Shown here: positions 9,206 through 17,952 of the stretch, piece after piece
Layout of the letters: the number at the start of each line of letters is the position of its first letter
Numbering within the stretch: the stretch's first letter is position 1
Source of the DNA: Herbaspirillum sp. LeCh32-8
GTDB taxonomy: Bacteria > Pseudomonadota > Gammaproteobacteria > Burkholderiales > Burkholderiaceae_D
DNA: 57,622 bases
NCBI RefSeq assembly: GCF_017814915.1
Contig: NZ_JAGIPZ010000018.1
Coordinates: 1 to 57,622, forward strand
Reading direction: 5' to 3'
Notes under the pieces: model-generated
Databases searched by the model: none
What the model was told of the DNA's origin: nothing
What the model saw: the letters and a program-made list of their open reading frames with translations, nothing else
Program-made: the position numbers and the translations under genes

Positions 9206-10066
9206 ATGAGCATTCATGACGCAGTATCCATTCCAGCTCAACATCAGCAGCGTCAACCCGGCAGTGAGCAGCAGATGGATCCGCAGCCGGCATCCGGGCC
9301 CTCGGCGCGCCCGGCGCAGCGCCTGGCCGGCAAGGTCGCGCTGATCTCGGGCGGCGATAGCGGCATCGGACGTGCGGTGGCGTTGGCGTTTGCACAAGAG
9401 GGTGCGCAGGTGGCCATCGTCTATCTGGATGAGCACGAGGACGCTCAGCGCACGCGTGACGATGTTCAGGCGCTGGGCGCTTCATGCCTGCTGCTGCCGG
9501 GCGACGTGACATCGCCCGCTTTTTGCCGCCAAGCCGTCCAGTCCACCACCGATGCCTACGGCCGCCTCGATGTGCTGGTCAACAATGCTGCCCAGCAGTA
9601 CCCCGCGGCCAGCATTGAGGAAATCTCCACCGATCAGCTGGAGCACACCTTCCGCACCAACGTCTTTTCGATGTTTTACATGGTCAAGGAGGCGCTGCCT
9701 TACCTGACGCGCGGCGCGCGCATCATCAACACAGCCTCGGTCACCGCCTATCGCGGCAGCAAGCATCTGCTTGACTATTCGGCCACCAAGGGAGCGATCG
9801 TCTCGTTCACGCGCTCGCTGTCGCAGCAGCTGGCGCAAGCCGGCATTCACGTCAATGCCGTCGCGCCGGGCCCGATCTGGACGCCGCTGATTCCTTCCAG
9901 CTTCACCGCCGAAGAAGTTGAACAATTCGGCAAGAACGTGCCGCTTGGCCGCCCCGGTCAGCCCGATGAGGTGGCTCCGGCCTACGTCTTTCTCGCCAGC
10001 GAAGGCGCGTCCTACATGACCGGCCAGGTATTGCACCCCAACGGCGGTGAAATCATCAACGGTTAG
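9206..10066 (+). CDS. SDR family oxidoreductase (YghA-like)
   Basis: 286 residues. A polar N-terminal extension of about 40 residues precedes the Rossmann fold. Cofactor motif SGGDSGIG at 48-55, NNAA at 126-129, catalytic Ser178, Tyr191 and Lys195 (YSATK). The long N-terminus and GGDSGIGRA signature are typical of the YghA/general-stress subgroup of SDRs, which reduce aldehydes with NADPH. Cytosolic. It is followed after 11 bases by the Cys-rich protein gene and then the catalase, which suggests a co-expressed stress response unit. Confidence 0.9.
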   Translation: MSIHDAVSIPAQHQQRQPGSEQQMDPQPASGPSARPAQRLAGKVALISGGDSGIGRAVALAFAQEGAQVAIVYLDEHEDAQRTRDDVQALGASCLLLPGDVTSPAFCRQAVQSTTDAYGRLDVLVNNAAQQYPAASIEEISTDQLEHTFRTNVFSMFYMVKEALPYLTRGARIINTASVTAYRGSKHLLDYSATKGAIVSFTRSLSQQLAQAGIHVNAVAPGPIWTPLIPSSFTAEEVEQFGKNVPLGRPGQPDEVAPAYVFLASEGASYMTGQVLHPNGGEIING

Positions 10067-10077
10067 GAGAAAACACC

Positions 10078-10479
10078 ATGGTCAGCCCCAATGAACCGCT
10101 GCCGGAGCGAGAAGCCGAGGGCAAGCGCGAAGCTCGTCATTTCATCGGCGCTCTGGCCGGCGAGGTCGATTCCTGCCAGCAGGCCTGTCTGCATTGCCAT
10201 GAGGTCTGTCGCAAGATCGCCTTCGACGTGAGCGCGGGGGCGGGGCAGGGAATGCGTCTGGACGATGTCCGACTATTGTTCGAATGCGCCGAGCTGTGCC
10301 AGTTGTCGGCCAATTGGCAATTGTCGGGCTCGCAGTATTGCCGCCAGATCTGCGCCGTGTGCGCACAGCTCTGCCGCGAATGCGAGAGCCGCTGCGCCGG
10401 CAAGATGAACATGGAGGAGTGCGAGTACGTGTGTCGGCGCTGTGCAGAAAGTTGCGAGGCCATGGCGGCGATGGCTTGA
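10078..10479 (+). CDS. Cysteine-rich four-helix-bundle copper-binding type protein (Csp/DUF326)
   Basis: 133 residues with 16 cysteines arranged mostly as CxxxC and CxxC along predicted helices (CQQACLHCHEVC near 38-50, ECAELC, then CRQICAVCAQLCRECESRC and CEYVCRRCAESC). This is the pattern of bacterial copper storage proteins, in which Cys line the core of a four-helix bundle and store Cu(I). No signal peptide, so it resembles the cytosolic Csp3 type. A ribosome site (AGGAG) lies before the ATG at 10078. Metal identity is inferred from the family. Co-directional with the upstream SDR and downstream catalase. Confidence 0.85.
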   Translation: MVSPNEPLPEREAEGKREARHFIGALAGEVDSCQQACLHCHEVCRKIAFDVSAGAGQGMRLDDVRLLFECAELCQLSANWQLSGSQYCRQICAVCAQLCRECESRCAGKMNMEECEYVCRRCAESCEAMAAMA

Positions 10480-10664
10480 CCGGTTCTGGCAACCAGAAAA
10501 GGCATGGCGCTCGCCAACTCTTCTTCAGGCTGTCTGACCACCGATGGCGGCGCCGTCTTATGGCCTGACCTGCACCGCCTGCCTATGCTGGCAGCTCTTC
10601 ATGCGCGCCCCGCGCATTCTTCCAGCCAGCCTCACCAACGCAGCATTTGAAACGAGAGTCCGCC

Positions 10665-13088
10665 ATGCCGACCAAGAAATCCCCTGCCGCAAAATCGACC
10701 TCCTCTTCCTCCAAGTCCGGCCAGCCTGGTTCTGGTTCGCTGCTCTCCACCATGTCGGGCCCCGCCGACGGCCTGCCGGCGTTTGCGGCCGGCGAGCAGT
10801 CGCCGACGGCCTTGCTGCGCAAGATCGCCGGCGCTAACGCCGTCTCGGCAAGCATGCCGGACAATCCCGCCAAGCCGGGTGAGATCGGCGTTCAGGGGCG
10901 CACCGCGCCGGTCGGCGCGACCGTCGAGGCGCCCGACCCGGTGGCGCATGCCAGCACCGTCAGCGAAGCCCATGGTTCGGCCAAGACCGGCGCCGCACAG
11001 CCGGTGCCGGGCGCCAATGCGCTGGCCGGTTCGCTTGATCGCGTGCGCGCCGATGATAGCGACCAGGCGCTGACCAGCAACCAGGGCGTGCCTATCTCGG
11101 ACAACCAGAATTCGCTCAAGGCCGGGCTGCGCGGCCCCACTGCGATGGAGGATTTTCTCCTGCGCGAGAAGATTACCCACTTCGACCACGAGCGCATTCC
11201 CGAGCGCGTGGTGCATGCGCGCGGATCGGCCGCGCACGGTTACTTCGAGTGCTACAAGGCGCTGACCGAGCTCACCTGCGCGGCGCCTTTCGCCCACGAC
11301 GGCAAGCGCACACCGGTGTTCGCGCGCTTCTCGACGGTGGCCGGCGGCGCCGGCTCGGCCGACACCGTGCGCGATGTGCGCGGTTTCGCCGTCAAGTTCT
11401 ACACCGATGAGGGCAACTGGGATCTGGTGGGCAACAACATTCCCGTGTTCTTCATCCAGGATGCGATGAAGTTTCCCGACCTGGTGCATGCGCTGAAACC
11501 GGAGCCGCACTTTGGCATGCCGCAGGCTTCCAGCGCGCACGACACCTTTTGGGACTTCGTCTCCCTGATGCCCGAGTCCACCCACATGCTGCTGTGGCAA
11601 ATGTCGGACCGCGCCATTCCGCGCAGCTATCGCATGATGCAGGGTTTCGGCGTGCACACCTTCCGGCTGGTCAATGCCGACGGCGCGTCGGTGTTCTGCA
11701 AATTCCACTGGACGCCCAAGGCCGGTACGCATTCGTTGATCTGGGATGAGGCAGTCAAGATCGGCGGCGCCGATCCCGACTATCACCGGCGCGACCTGTG
11801 GGAAGCCATCGAGGCCGGCGCTGCGCCCGAATGGGAGCTGAGTCTGCAGGTCTTTTCGGAAGACGAGGCCGACGGCATGCCCTTCGATATTCTGGATCCG
11901 ACCAAGATCGTTCCCGAGGAGCTGGTGCCGCTGATACCGGTGGGCCGCATGGTGCTCAACCGCAACCCCGACAACTTCTTCGCCGAGACCGAGCAGGTGG
12001 CGTTCTGCACCGCGCACATCGTCCCGGGGATCGACTTTACCAACGACCCGCTGCTGCAGGGGCGCATCCATTCCTATCTGGATACCCAGATCAGCCGGCT
12101 CGGCGGGGTCAACTTTCACGAGCTGCCGATCAATTCGCCGCTGCGCGCCGTGCACAACAACCAGCGCGACGGCATGCATCGCCAGACCCTCAATCGCGGC
12201 CGCGTAGCCTATGAGCCCAATTCGCTGGGCGGCGGCTGTCCGTTCCAGGCCGGAGCCGCGGGCTTCAAGAGCTTCCCGCAGCCGGTCGAGGGTGACAAGA
12301 TCCGCGCCAAGCCGGAGAAGTTCGCCGATCACTATTCCCAAGCGCGCCTGTTTTGGCAAAGTCAGACACTGGCCGAGCAGCTGCATATCGTCAATGCCTT
12401 CCGCTTTGAGCTGACCCGCGTGCAGACGCCGGCCGTACGCCAGCGCGTGGTGTCGCTGCTGGTCAATGTCGACCCCATGCTGGCGCAACAGGTGGCCGAC
12501 GGGCTTGGATTCGACGTGCCGGAGGCGGCGCCCGTGCTGGTGGCGGAGCAGTCGCAATATCCCGCCTCGCCGGCGCTATCGCTGAGCGCGTATCCGGGCG
12601 AGACCGGCATCGCCACCCGTCGCGTGGCGCTGCTGGTGGCCGACGGCGTCGACGGCGCCATGCTCACGCATGTCTATGAGCATCTGCTGCAGCAGGGCGC
12701 CGTGCCGCGGCTGGTGGGCCAGAAGCTGGGGGCCGTCACCTGCTCGGCAGGCAAGCCGTTCCAGGTAGAGATTACGTTGTCGGCCGCGCCATCTGCGTTG
12801 TACGACGCGGTCGTCATTCCCGATGGTGAGCAAGCCACGACGGTTCTGGCGGCAGACCCGCTGGTGGCCGAGTTCGTGCGCGATCAGTATCGTCATTGCA
12901 AGCCATTGCTCGTCGCCGGCAGCGCCACTACCGTGATCGACAAGGCCGAGCTGCCCGATGTGCTTCCCAACGGCGATGACGACTTTTCGCTGGTCGTGGG
13001 TGAAGCCGGTCAGATGCCCGAGTTGTTGCAGCAATTCGTTGAAGCGCTGGCAGGGCAACGGGAGCTCGGTCGCGAGGCCTTGGTCTGA
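10665..13088 (+). CDS. katE: Large-subunit catalase with C-terminal DJ-1/GATase-like domain (HPII type)
   Basis: 807 residues, cytosolic haem enzyme that disproportionates hydrogen peroxide. The long lysine/serine-rich and flexible N-terminus (about 1-130) leads to the catalase core: catalytic His in [12 protein letters not shown], Asn in [10 protein letters not shown], haem-ligand Tyr in [10 protein letters not shown]. After about residue 610 comes the extra flavodoxin/DJ-1-like domain ([13 protein letters not shown] onward) seen in clade 2 catalases such as E. coli KatE. The frame is open from a TTG at 10647, but the ATG at 10665 follows a GAGAG site at normal spacing. It is probably induced with the preceding SDR and copper-binding genes, though a 185-base gap allows a separate promoter. 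Confidence 0.95.
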   Translation: MPTKKSPAAKSTSSSSKSGQPGSGSLLSTMSGPADGLPAFAAGEQSPTALLRKIAGANAVSASMPDNPAKPGEIGVQGRTAPVGATVEAPDPVAHASTVSEAHGSAKTGAAQPVPGANALAGSLDRVRADDSDQALTSNQGVPISDNQNSLKAGLRGPTAMEDFLLREKITHFDHERIPERVVHARGSAAHGYFECYKALTELTCAAPFAHDGKRTPVFARFSTVAGGAGSADTVRDVRGFAVKFYTDEGNWDLVGNNIPVFFIQDAMKFPDLVHALKPEPHFGMPQASSAHDTFWDFVSLMPESTHMLLWQMSDRAIPRSYRMMQGFGVHTFRLVNADGASVFCKFHWTPKAGTHSLIWDEAVKIGGADPDYHRRDLWEAIEAGAAPEWELSLQVFSEDEADGMPFDILDPTKIVPEELVPLIPVGRMVLNRNPDNFFAETEQVAFCTAHIVPGIDFTNDPLLQGRIHSYLDTQISRLGGVNFHELPINSPLRAVHNNQRDGMHRQTLNRGRVAYEPNSLGGGCPFQAGAAGFKSFPQPVEGDKIRAKPEKFADHYSQARLFWQSQTLAEQLHIVNAFRFELTRVQTPAVRQRVVSLLVNVDPMLAQQVADGLGFDVPEAAPVLVAEQSQYPASPALSLSAYPGETGIATRRVALLVADGVDGAMLTHVYEHLLQQGAVPRLVGQKLGAVTCSAGKPFQVEITLSAAPSALYDAVVIPDGEQATTVLAADPLVAEFVRDQYRHCKPLLVAGSATTVIDKAELPDVLPNGDDDFSLVVGEAGQMPELLQQFVEALAGQRELGREALV

Positions 13089-13258
13089 CAGAGGCCTCGG
13101 TTGAGCGTCATTCCCCAAGTGGGCATGCATGGCCACGGGGGCAGATGATACGGAAATGTCCGGCGGGAAGTCGTCGATGCCGATGGTGCACGCCGCGTCG
13201 CCGGGAGGCGCGGCGGCGTGCCGGATTGCATACTTGCCGATCAACCTAAAGGAAGACA

Positions 13259-13558
13259 ATGATGATGACACCTCGACAGGTCGCTTTTTTTTCCGTCTTG
13301 GCGCTGACTGTTGCGTCAGCCTCGGGCCAGCCGTTTGATCAACGTGGGCCGACCGGCGACAACCGGGCGGCGACAGGTAATCCCGGCACCCAGCAGCCGC
13401 CGGAGAAAGACGCCAAGGCCGCCGCCCGGCAGAAGACGCCGAGGCGCGAAGAAGCACCGGCAAAAGGCGCAGCGAAGAGAGCGACGGACAGTGCGCCTAC
13501 TCCTCATTCTCCGGGCACGCCTGCGGAGAATTCCTCCCAGCCCGACAGTGCGAAGTGA
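13259..13558 (+). CDS. Small basic secreted low-complexity protein
   Basis: 99 residues: a short signal peptide (MMMTPRQ, hydrophobic VAFFSVLALTVASASG) followed by a mature region rich in Pro, Ala, Lys, Arg, Gln and Thr, probably disordered. A good ribosome site (AAAGGAAG) precedes three consecutive in-frame ATG/ATG/ATG codons, so the exact start is uncertain by one or two codons. No family recognised. Small lysine/proline-rich exported proteins of this kind are common in this group and are of unknown use. Confidence 0.6.
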   Translation: MMMTPRQVAFFSVLALTVASASGQPFDQRGPTGDNRAATGNPGTQQPPEKDAKAAARQKTPRREEAPAKGAAKRATDSAPTPHSPGTPAENSSQPDSAK

Positions 13559-13745
13559 GCGCGCTGACTTCGACGGCGCGCAGCGCCCAGCGATGGATGT
13601 AGTCCTGCGTGCCGAACAAGCGACGGGAGCTTGTCTCTCGTGGTTGAAATAGGGCAGTGCATAGTCCACGTCTGCCAGACGGTCGATCCGATTTTCCCTT
13701 CCAGGCCTTGGTCTTGCGAGCTGGGGAAATGTTCGTTCCCATGCC

Positions 13746-13988
13746 TCATGCATTTCCCGCACTTCCGGACCAGACGCCGTCGACGTAGTGCCTGGCGTCG
13801 TCGAGACCGGCGTTCCCGGCGTCCTGAGCGGTTTTGTAAAAGCGATACGGCGTCGCGATGTGCGCAAACATCGTCGCGCAAGCGCGTGTGACCGTCAGCT
13901 TGTCGACTATCCAGCCATTCGCGTCGTGCAGGCAGGTGATGCGGAGCTCATATTCCTTGTATTGCTCGCTGCGGATGTATTGCTCCAT
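13746..13988 (-). CDS. Small hypothetical protein, paralogue of the one at 17519-17767
   Basis: 80 residues with a strong ribosome site (AAGGAAGAG) 4 bases before the ATG. Core pattern: Y-x-x-YELR-I-x-C, Trp at about 26, a beta strand with VTR, then an Ala/Gly-containing helix ending in AR-x-x-VD. The same arrangement occurs in the second small protein at 17519-17767. Looks like a compact alpha/beta fold of cytosolic proteins; it resembles small uncharacterised betaproteobacterial families, but I cannot name one with confidence. Confidence 0.65.
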   Translation of the reverse strand: MEQYIRSEQYKEYELRITCLHDANGWIVDKLTVTRACATMFAHIATPYRFYKTAQDAGNAGLDDARHYVDGVWSGSAGNA

Positions 13989-14318
13989 TTCTCTTCCTTA
14001 TTGCTCGCCGCAGAAGGGCCGCATCTGCCTCGAAAAAAAAGCCGCTGACATGCAGCGGCGTCCTGTAATGGCCGAGGTCCGGTGCCAGGTGCGTTGCCGC
14101 CGGATCGTCAGGTTAGCAGGACATGCGATGCAAACAAGCTCGACAGGATAAAAAAACTGGTATTTTTCATGCCACTTTTCACGCGGCGGACGATCTATTC
14201 CTGCGAAGCGCCGGTGACGGATCGCACACAAGGGGCACCGGCGATTCATTCCAGAGCGATCTGGTTTCGGCACCGGCCTGCGTACTCGGCGCGGCTCGGT
14301 GCCTTTTTACGTTGAGCG
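13989..14318. other. Gene-free region with a leftward terminator and AT-rich patch
   Basis: 330 bases between the nsrR-like stop and the small hypothetical gene. It holds a strong leftward terminator (14033-14059) and an AT-rich patch around 14145-14170. Between them, reading leftward, is about 100 bases that could be a small RNA or simply the long 3' leader of the nsrR-like transcript. No convincing protein frame was seen. Confidence 0.5.
14033..14059 (-). terminator. Strong leftward rho-independent terminator
   Basis: Leftward reading gives GCCGCTG-5-base loop-CAGCGGC followed by eight T. It is 260 bases past the nsrR-like stop and 45 bases before the next leftward gene, so what it terminates is not obvious. 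Confidence 0.85.
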
Positions 14319-14753
14319 TCAGGGTTGCCGCATGAACTGCAGAATGGAGGTTGTGCGGCGCTCAGACACGACGTCGGCCAGCGTGACCGGATCCAAGGCG
14401 CCAAAGAAAGCTGCTTCCGCGCGCGCCAGCGCGCCCTTGAGCACGCAGGCGGGATTGAGGGGGCAGGGGCCGATGGTGCAGTCCACCAATTTGCCGATCC
14501 CTTCCAGCTCACGGATGAGCCAGCCCACGCTGATTGCCTTGGCGGGATGAGCAAGCCTGATGCCGCCGTTGCGGCCCGCAGTGGATTGAATCACCCCCAG
14601 CCGGGCAAGCGACTGCACCACCTTGTGAAGATGATTCTCGGAGACCTTGAATTTCTCGGCCAGCGCGCGGGTCGTGGCGCGTTCTTCGGCTTCCATCGAC
14701 GCCAGGAACATCATGACTCGAAGAGAGAAATCAGTATGGAGAGCAAGGCGCAT
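14319..14753 (-). CDS. nsrR: Rrf2 family regulator, NsrR-like
   Basis: 144 residues. Winged helix at the N-terminus (MRLALHTDFSLRVMMFLA, then KVSENHLHKVVQSLARLG) as in NsrR/IscR proteins, and the three-cysteine iron-sulphur cluster motif CTIGPCPLNPAC at about 91-102. In NsrR this cluster reacts with nitric oxide and the protein loses DNA binding, derepressing NO-detoxification genes. The start MRLALH at 14753 was chosen over an upstream ATG at 14783 because it matches the family. No hmp, norB or ytfE gene is within the window, so it is an orphan here and its regulon lies elsewhere. IscR is less likely because no isc genes are adjacent. Confidence 0.85.
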   Translation of the reverse strand: MRLALHTDFSLRVMMFLASMEAEERATTRALAEKFKVSENHLHKVVQSLARLGVIQSTAGRNGGIRLAHPAKAISVGWLIRELEGIGKLVDCTIGPCPLNPACVLKGALARAEAAFFGALDPVTLADVVSERRTTSILQFMRQP

Positions 14754-14785
14754 CGGGGATCGTTGTCCATGGGCGAAGAACACTA

Positions 14786-14956
14786 GGGCCTGTTCACCTT
14801 AAAGCTACGAGTGCGAGTGACCAGCAAGCGTTGCCTGCCTAGGCGCAGCGACGCGACGTAGCGGTGCTACGGCAAGCAGCTGCAACAACGGCAAGCGACG
14901 CTTGCTGGCCGCTCCCGGAGGGCAACGCATCTCGCAGATTTAAGGTGAACAGGCCC
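14786..14956. mobile_element. MITE-like element with 18-bp perfect terminal inverted repeats and TA duplication
   Basis: 171 bases bounded by GGGCCTGTTCACCTTAAA (14786-14803) and its exact reverse complement (14939-14956). The element is flanked by TA on both sides (14784-14785 and 14957-14958), the target duplication expected for IS630/mariner-type and some IS5-group insertions. Subterminal parts are also related: CCAGCAAGCG occurs near 14820 and, inverted, near 14900, so the element can fold into a long imperfect hairpin. No coding capacity, so a transposase would have to act in trans. It lies just upstream of the nsrR-like gene and may carry or disrupt its promoter. Confidence 0.85.
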
Positions 14957-15159
14957 TAAGAGGCAGTTAGGCCGGGCGATCCGGTATAAGTTCTGCCAGG
15001 CAAAGAGCCGGGCGCATCTCTGCCCGGGGATGAACGGCCTCATTTTCAGAGGCGAGAGCCGCACAGTGATGCAATTTTTGCAATGAAATGCGACGCGGAT
15101 CGTGTGCAGGCGCCTGGATTCGCATGCGAAGACGGCTCGACCGGATAAACTGACGGGTT

Positions 15160-17376
15160 ATGTTCGAATCAAAGACCCCCTCCATGAAACTGCGCTCGCG
15201 TCTGGCGTTGATGGCATTGCTCGCCTTGGTTCCTTTGCTGATATTTTCGGCGCTTGCCGCAAAAAGGCTGAGCGACGGCACGCGCCAGAACGCGATCAGG
15301 GCCATGCAGGAAACCGCCAACGCCACCGCGCTGATCATCGACCGCGAACTGCAAGGTTCGTTGTCGGCGGTGCTGGTGTTGTCAAAGTCGCCGTTGCTTG
15401 CCGAGGAGAGATTCGCGCAGTTCTACGACCAGGCGAAATCCACTGCATTCGGAGAGAGCGGGTGGGTGATCCTCTATTCTCCCGACGGCTCGCAGGTGCT
15501 CAATACCCGCGTACCCTACGGCGCCCCGTTGCTGATCCGGCCGTCGCCGGACGAACTGACGCCCATCATCTCCGGGCGTGATATCCACATCTCGGGCATG
15601 GTGTGGTCGCGCGCGTTGAAGAAGCACATTATCTTCATCGACGTCCCTGTCACCACCAGGAGCGGAAGGCAGTACGTCTTGTCGCAAGCCGTGTATTCCG
15701 ACCACTTCGCCCGGGCCTATGAGGAAATGAACATTCCATCGAGCTGGGTGGTTGGCATCTTTGACAAGGACGGGGTGACGATAGGGCGCAGCGTGAGAGG
15801 CGAGGATTTCGTCGGCAAGCCGGCCAATGCTGACACGATTGCCGCCATACGCTCGAACCAGGACACTCTGCGCAGGCACACTGTGCGCGGAGGCATTGAG
15901 GTTTATGACGTCATTACCCATTCCGCCCTGTCGGGCTGGGCGGTGGCGGTCGGCGTACCGGTGGAGGAGATCGACGGCCAGGTCCGCGAGGCTGCCTACA
16001 TGGCGGCCGGCGGGCTGTTGTTGGCGGTGGCGGCGGCGCTGGCAGGCGCGGGCATTGTCGGACGGCAGCTGGCCAGCTCGATAGAAACGGCCGCGACGGC
16101 GTCCGAGATGCTGGGGAAAAGCGAAGATCTTCCCGCCATGCGGCCTTCCGGCACGCGGGAGATTGATAATCTGCAGGATGCCATCGCCCGCGCGGCGGAC
16201 AAGTTGAAGGCCGCCGAAGCGCGCAATGTGGAGCTGCTGGAGTCGGAGCGCGCGGCCCGCGAGGCGGCGGAAATTGAAAACAGGCGCAAGGATGAATTCC
16301 TTGCGATGCTGGGACATGAGCTGAGAAATCCCCTGTCGGCGATCACCAGCGGCATCGCCTTGCTGCGCCTCAGGATCGGCGACGATCCCGCATTGAAGCG
16401 GCCGGTCGACATCATCCACCGCCAAAGCGATCATCTGCGCTCCCTGCTCAATGACCTGCTCGATCTCAGTCGCGTGATTTACGGCAAGGTGCAGCTGGAC
16501 ATGCAGCCGACCGATCTGGGCGCACTGGTGACAGGCTCCATCAAGACCATGATGGATACCGCCAAACTTTCCCGACACGCCGTGTCATTGCATGCCGAAC
16601 CGCTGATGGTGAATGCCGATCGTACGCGCATGGAGCAGATCTTCAACAACCTGCTCGACAATGCCGTCAAGTACACCGACGAAGGAGGACGCATCGAGGT
16701 CTCGCTATCGGCCGAGAACGGGATGGCCAGGCTGCGTGTGCGAGATACCGGCGTCGGCATCGGCGCGGAGCTGCTGCCTTATGTGTTCGACGTATTTGTC
16801 CAGGGCGACAATACCCTGGCGCGAACCAAAGGCGGCCTGGGCATAGGATTGAGCCTGATCCAGAAGCTCGTCGCACTGCATGGCGGCAGCGTCGCCGCGT
16901 ATTCTGCGGGACCTGCGAAAGGCAGCACCTTCGATGTGTGGTTACCGTTGCTGGACAACGGCGCCGCCGCGCCGGCAGCGGCCGCGCCTGGCGTTGGCCA
17001 CTCGCTCCAGGGCATCACCTTATTGCTGGTGGAAGATCAAGACGATTTGCGCGAGATGACGCAGGCTATTCTTGAGGAGCTGGGTCTCCAGATCCGATCC
17101 GCGGCCAATGGCGCGCAGGCGCTAGCGATCGCCGCGCAACATCTGCCGCAGGTTGCGCTGATTGATATAGGCTTGCCGGACATGAGCGGTTATGAACTGG
17201 CGATTGCGCTGAAGAAATCAGCCGGAGCAGCGCCCTTGCACCTGATTGCCTTGTCGGGGTATGGACTTGCCGGTGACAAGGCGCAAGCGGCAACGGCAGG
17301 TTTTCATCATTACCTCACCAAGCCTTTGTCTATTGATGAGCTGCAACGCTACCTGGTCGACATCGTGCTAGCCTGA
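15160..17376 (+). CDS. Hybrid sensor histidine kinase / response regulator
   Basis: 738 residues. Membrane segment at about 15-34, periplasmic sensor of about 240 residues (cache-like, with GWVILYSPDG and WVVGIFDKDG strands), second membrane segment at about 281-302, linker with coiled coil (about 335-375), dimerisation domain with phospho-acceptor His386 (GHELRNP), ATP-binding domain (NLLDNAVKYT, DTGVGI, GGLGIGLSL) and a C-terminal receiver domain with VEDQDD, phospho-acceptor D669 (LIDIGLPDMSG) and K721. No separate HPt or output gene is adjacent, so signal passes through an unlinked partner. The start at 15160 lacks a strong ribosome site; MKLRSR at 15184 is an alternative. Inner membrane. 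Confidence 0.93.
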   Translation: MFESKTPSMKLRSRLALMALLALVPLLIFSALAAKRLSDGTRQNAIRAMQETANATALIIDRELQGSLSAVLVLSKSPLLAEERFAQFYDQAKSTAFGESGWVILYSPDGSQVLNTRVPYGAPLLIRPSPDELTPIISGRDIHISGMVWSRALKKHIIFIDVPVTTRSGRQYVLSQAVYSDHFARAYEEMNIPSSWVVGIFDKDGVTIGRSVRGEDFVGKPANADTIAAIRSNQDTLRRHTVRGGIEVYDVITHSALSGWAVAVGVPVEEIDGQVREAAYMAAGGLLLAVAAALAGAGIVGRQLASSIETAATASEMLGKSEDLPAMRPSGTREIDNLQDAIARAADKLKAAEARNVELLESERAAREAAEIENRRKDEFLAMLGHELRNPLSAITSGIALLRLRIGDDPALKRPVDIIHRQSDHLRSLLNDLLDLSRVIYGKVQLDMQPTDLGALVTGSIKTMMDTAKLSRHAVSLHAEPLMVNADRTRMEQIFNNLLDNAVKYTDEGGRIEVSLSAENGMARLRVRDTGVGIGAELLPYVFDVFVQGDNTLARTKGGLGIGLSLIQKLVALHGGSVAAYSAGPAKGSTFDVWLPLLDNGAAAPAAAAPGVGHSLQGITLLLVEDQDDLREMTQAILEELGLQIRSAANGAQALAIAAQHLPQVALIDIGLPDMSGYELAIALKKSAGAAPLHLIALSGYGLAGDKAQAATAGFHHYLTKPLSIDELQRYLVDIVLA

Positions 17377-17518
17377 CAGCGCGCATCGGCGGCCGGAGGG
17401 TTGAATCGTTCCTGCAAGCCGCAAAGCGTGCGCGAGATTGGCCGGCGGTTGTGTCAGTTGTCAGCGGCGGTGCGAGATGAGGGCGCACATTGCTCCATCC
17501 AGCCTTTGCGTCGGACGG

Positions 17519-17767
17519 TCACCGAGTCCTTTGATCACCGCCGTTGTCGAGTTGCTCGTCGATCATGCGACGTCCTTCGGTTTGGCCGCTTTCCAGTGCA
17601 GCTTCACCGCTCACATAGCGGGGGCGCAGGTTGAATTCGGTCGCGCGGGTCTGTACGTCCTCTTTGGTCACCACCACTTCGACAATGGCCCAGTGATACT
17701 TTTCTTCCGTGCAACGCACGCGAACCTCATATCCCCGATAGCAAATACTGGATGCCATCTTTTTCAT
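17519..17767 (-). CDS. Small hypothetical protein, paralogue of the one at 13746-13988
   Basis: 82 residues from an ATG at 17767 that follows GAAGGG by 6 bases; the frame is open to 17788. The core (CYRGYEVRVRC, Trp near 22, VVVTK strand, then EAALESG, GRRMID) parallels the 80-residue protein at 13746-13988, including the order Tyr-Tyr-Glu-hydrophobic-Arg, Trp, VT(R/K) and a closing helix with R-x-x-(V/I)D. Probably cytosolic; function unknown. It sits between the hybrid kinase and the diguanylate cyclase and is convergent with the kinase. Confidence 0.65.
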   Translation of the reverse strand: MKKMASSICYRGYEVRVRCTEEKYHWAIVEVVVTKEDVQTRATEFNLRPRYVSGEAALESGQTEGRRMIDEQLDNGGDQRTR

Positions 17768-17952
17768 CTCCATCCCTTCAGGCTGCATGTCGACCCGTGA
17801 AGGCTAAGGCCAGGCGTGTCAAAAAAATATCGGACATTGTCCACTGCGGAGGTCAGATTTAATTGATGACTTTTGAAGGCCTGTATGCCCGGTGCTGTCA
17901 TCCTCACTTATCGGGCCGAGGCCGTCCGCCCATTGCTGAGCTTGGGCCGATG

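Noticed and set aside
10632..12557. A 641-codon open frame on the strand opposite the catalase gene
   Set aside because: It is the antisense shadow of a highly expressed GC-rich gene. Composition is His/Arg/Gly rich with no motif or ribosome site, while the other strand encodes a clear catalase.
13316..13881. Leftward frames between the small basic secreted protein and the 80-residue protein
   Set aside because: They overlap both neighbours, have no ribosome site and are very Arg-rich; a decayed gene cannot be excluded but nothing supports one.
14319..14753. Calling the Rrf2 gene iscR
   Set aside because: No isc genes adjoin it, and the N-terminus and CTIGPCPLNPAC motif resemble NsrR more.
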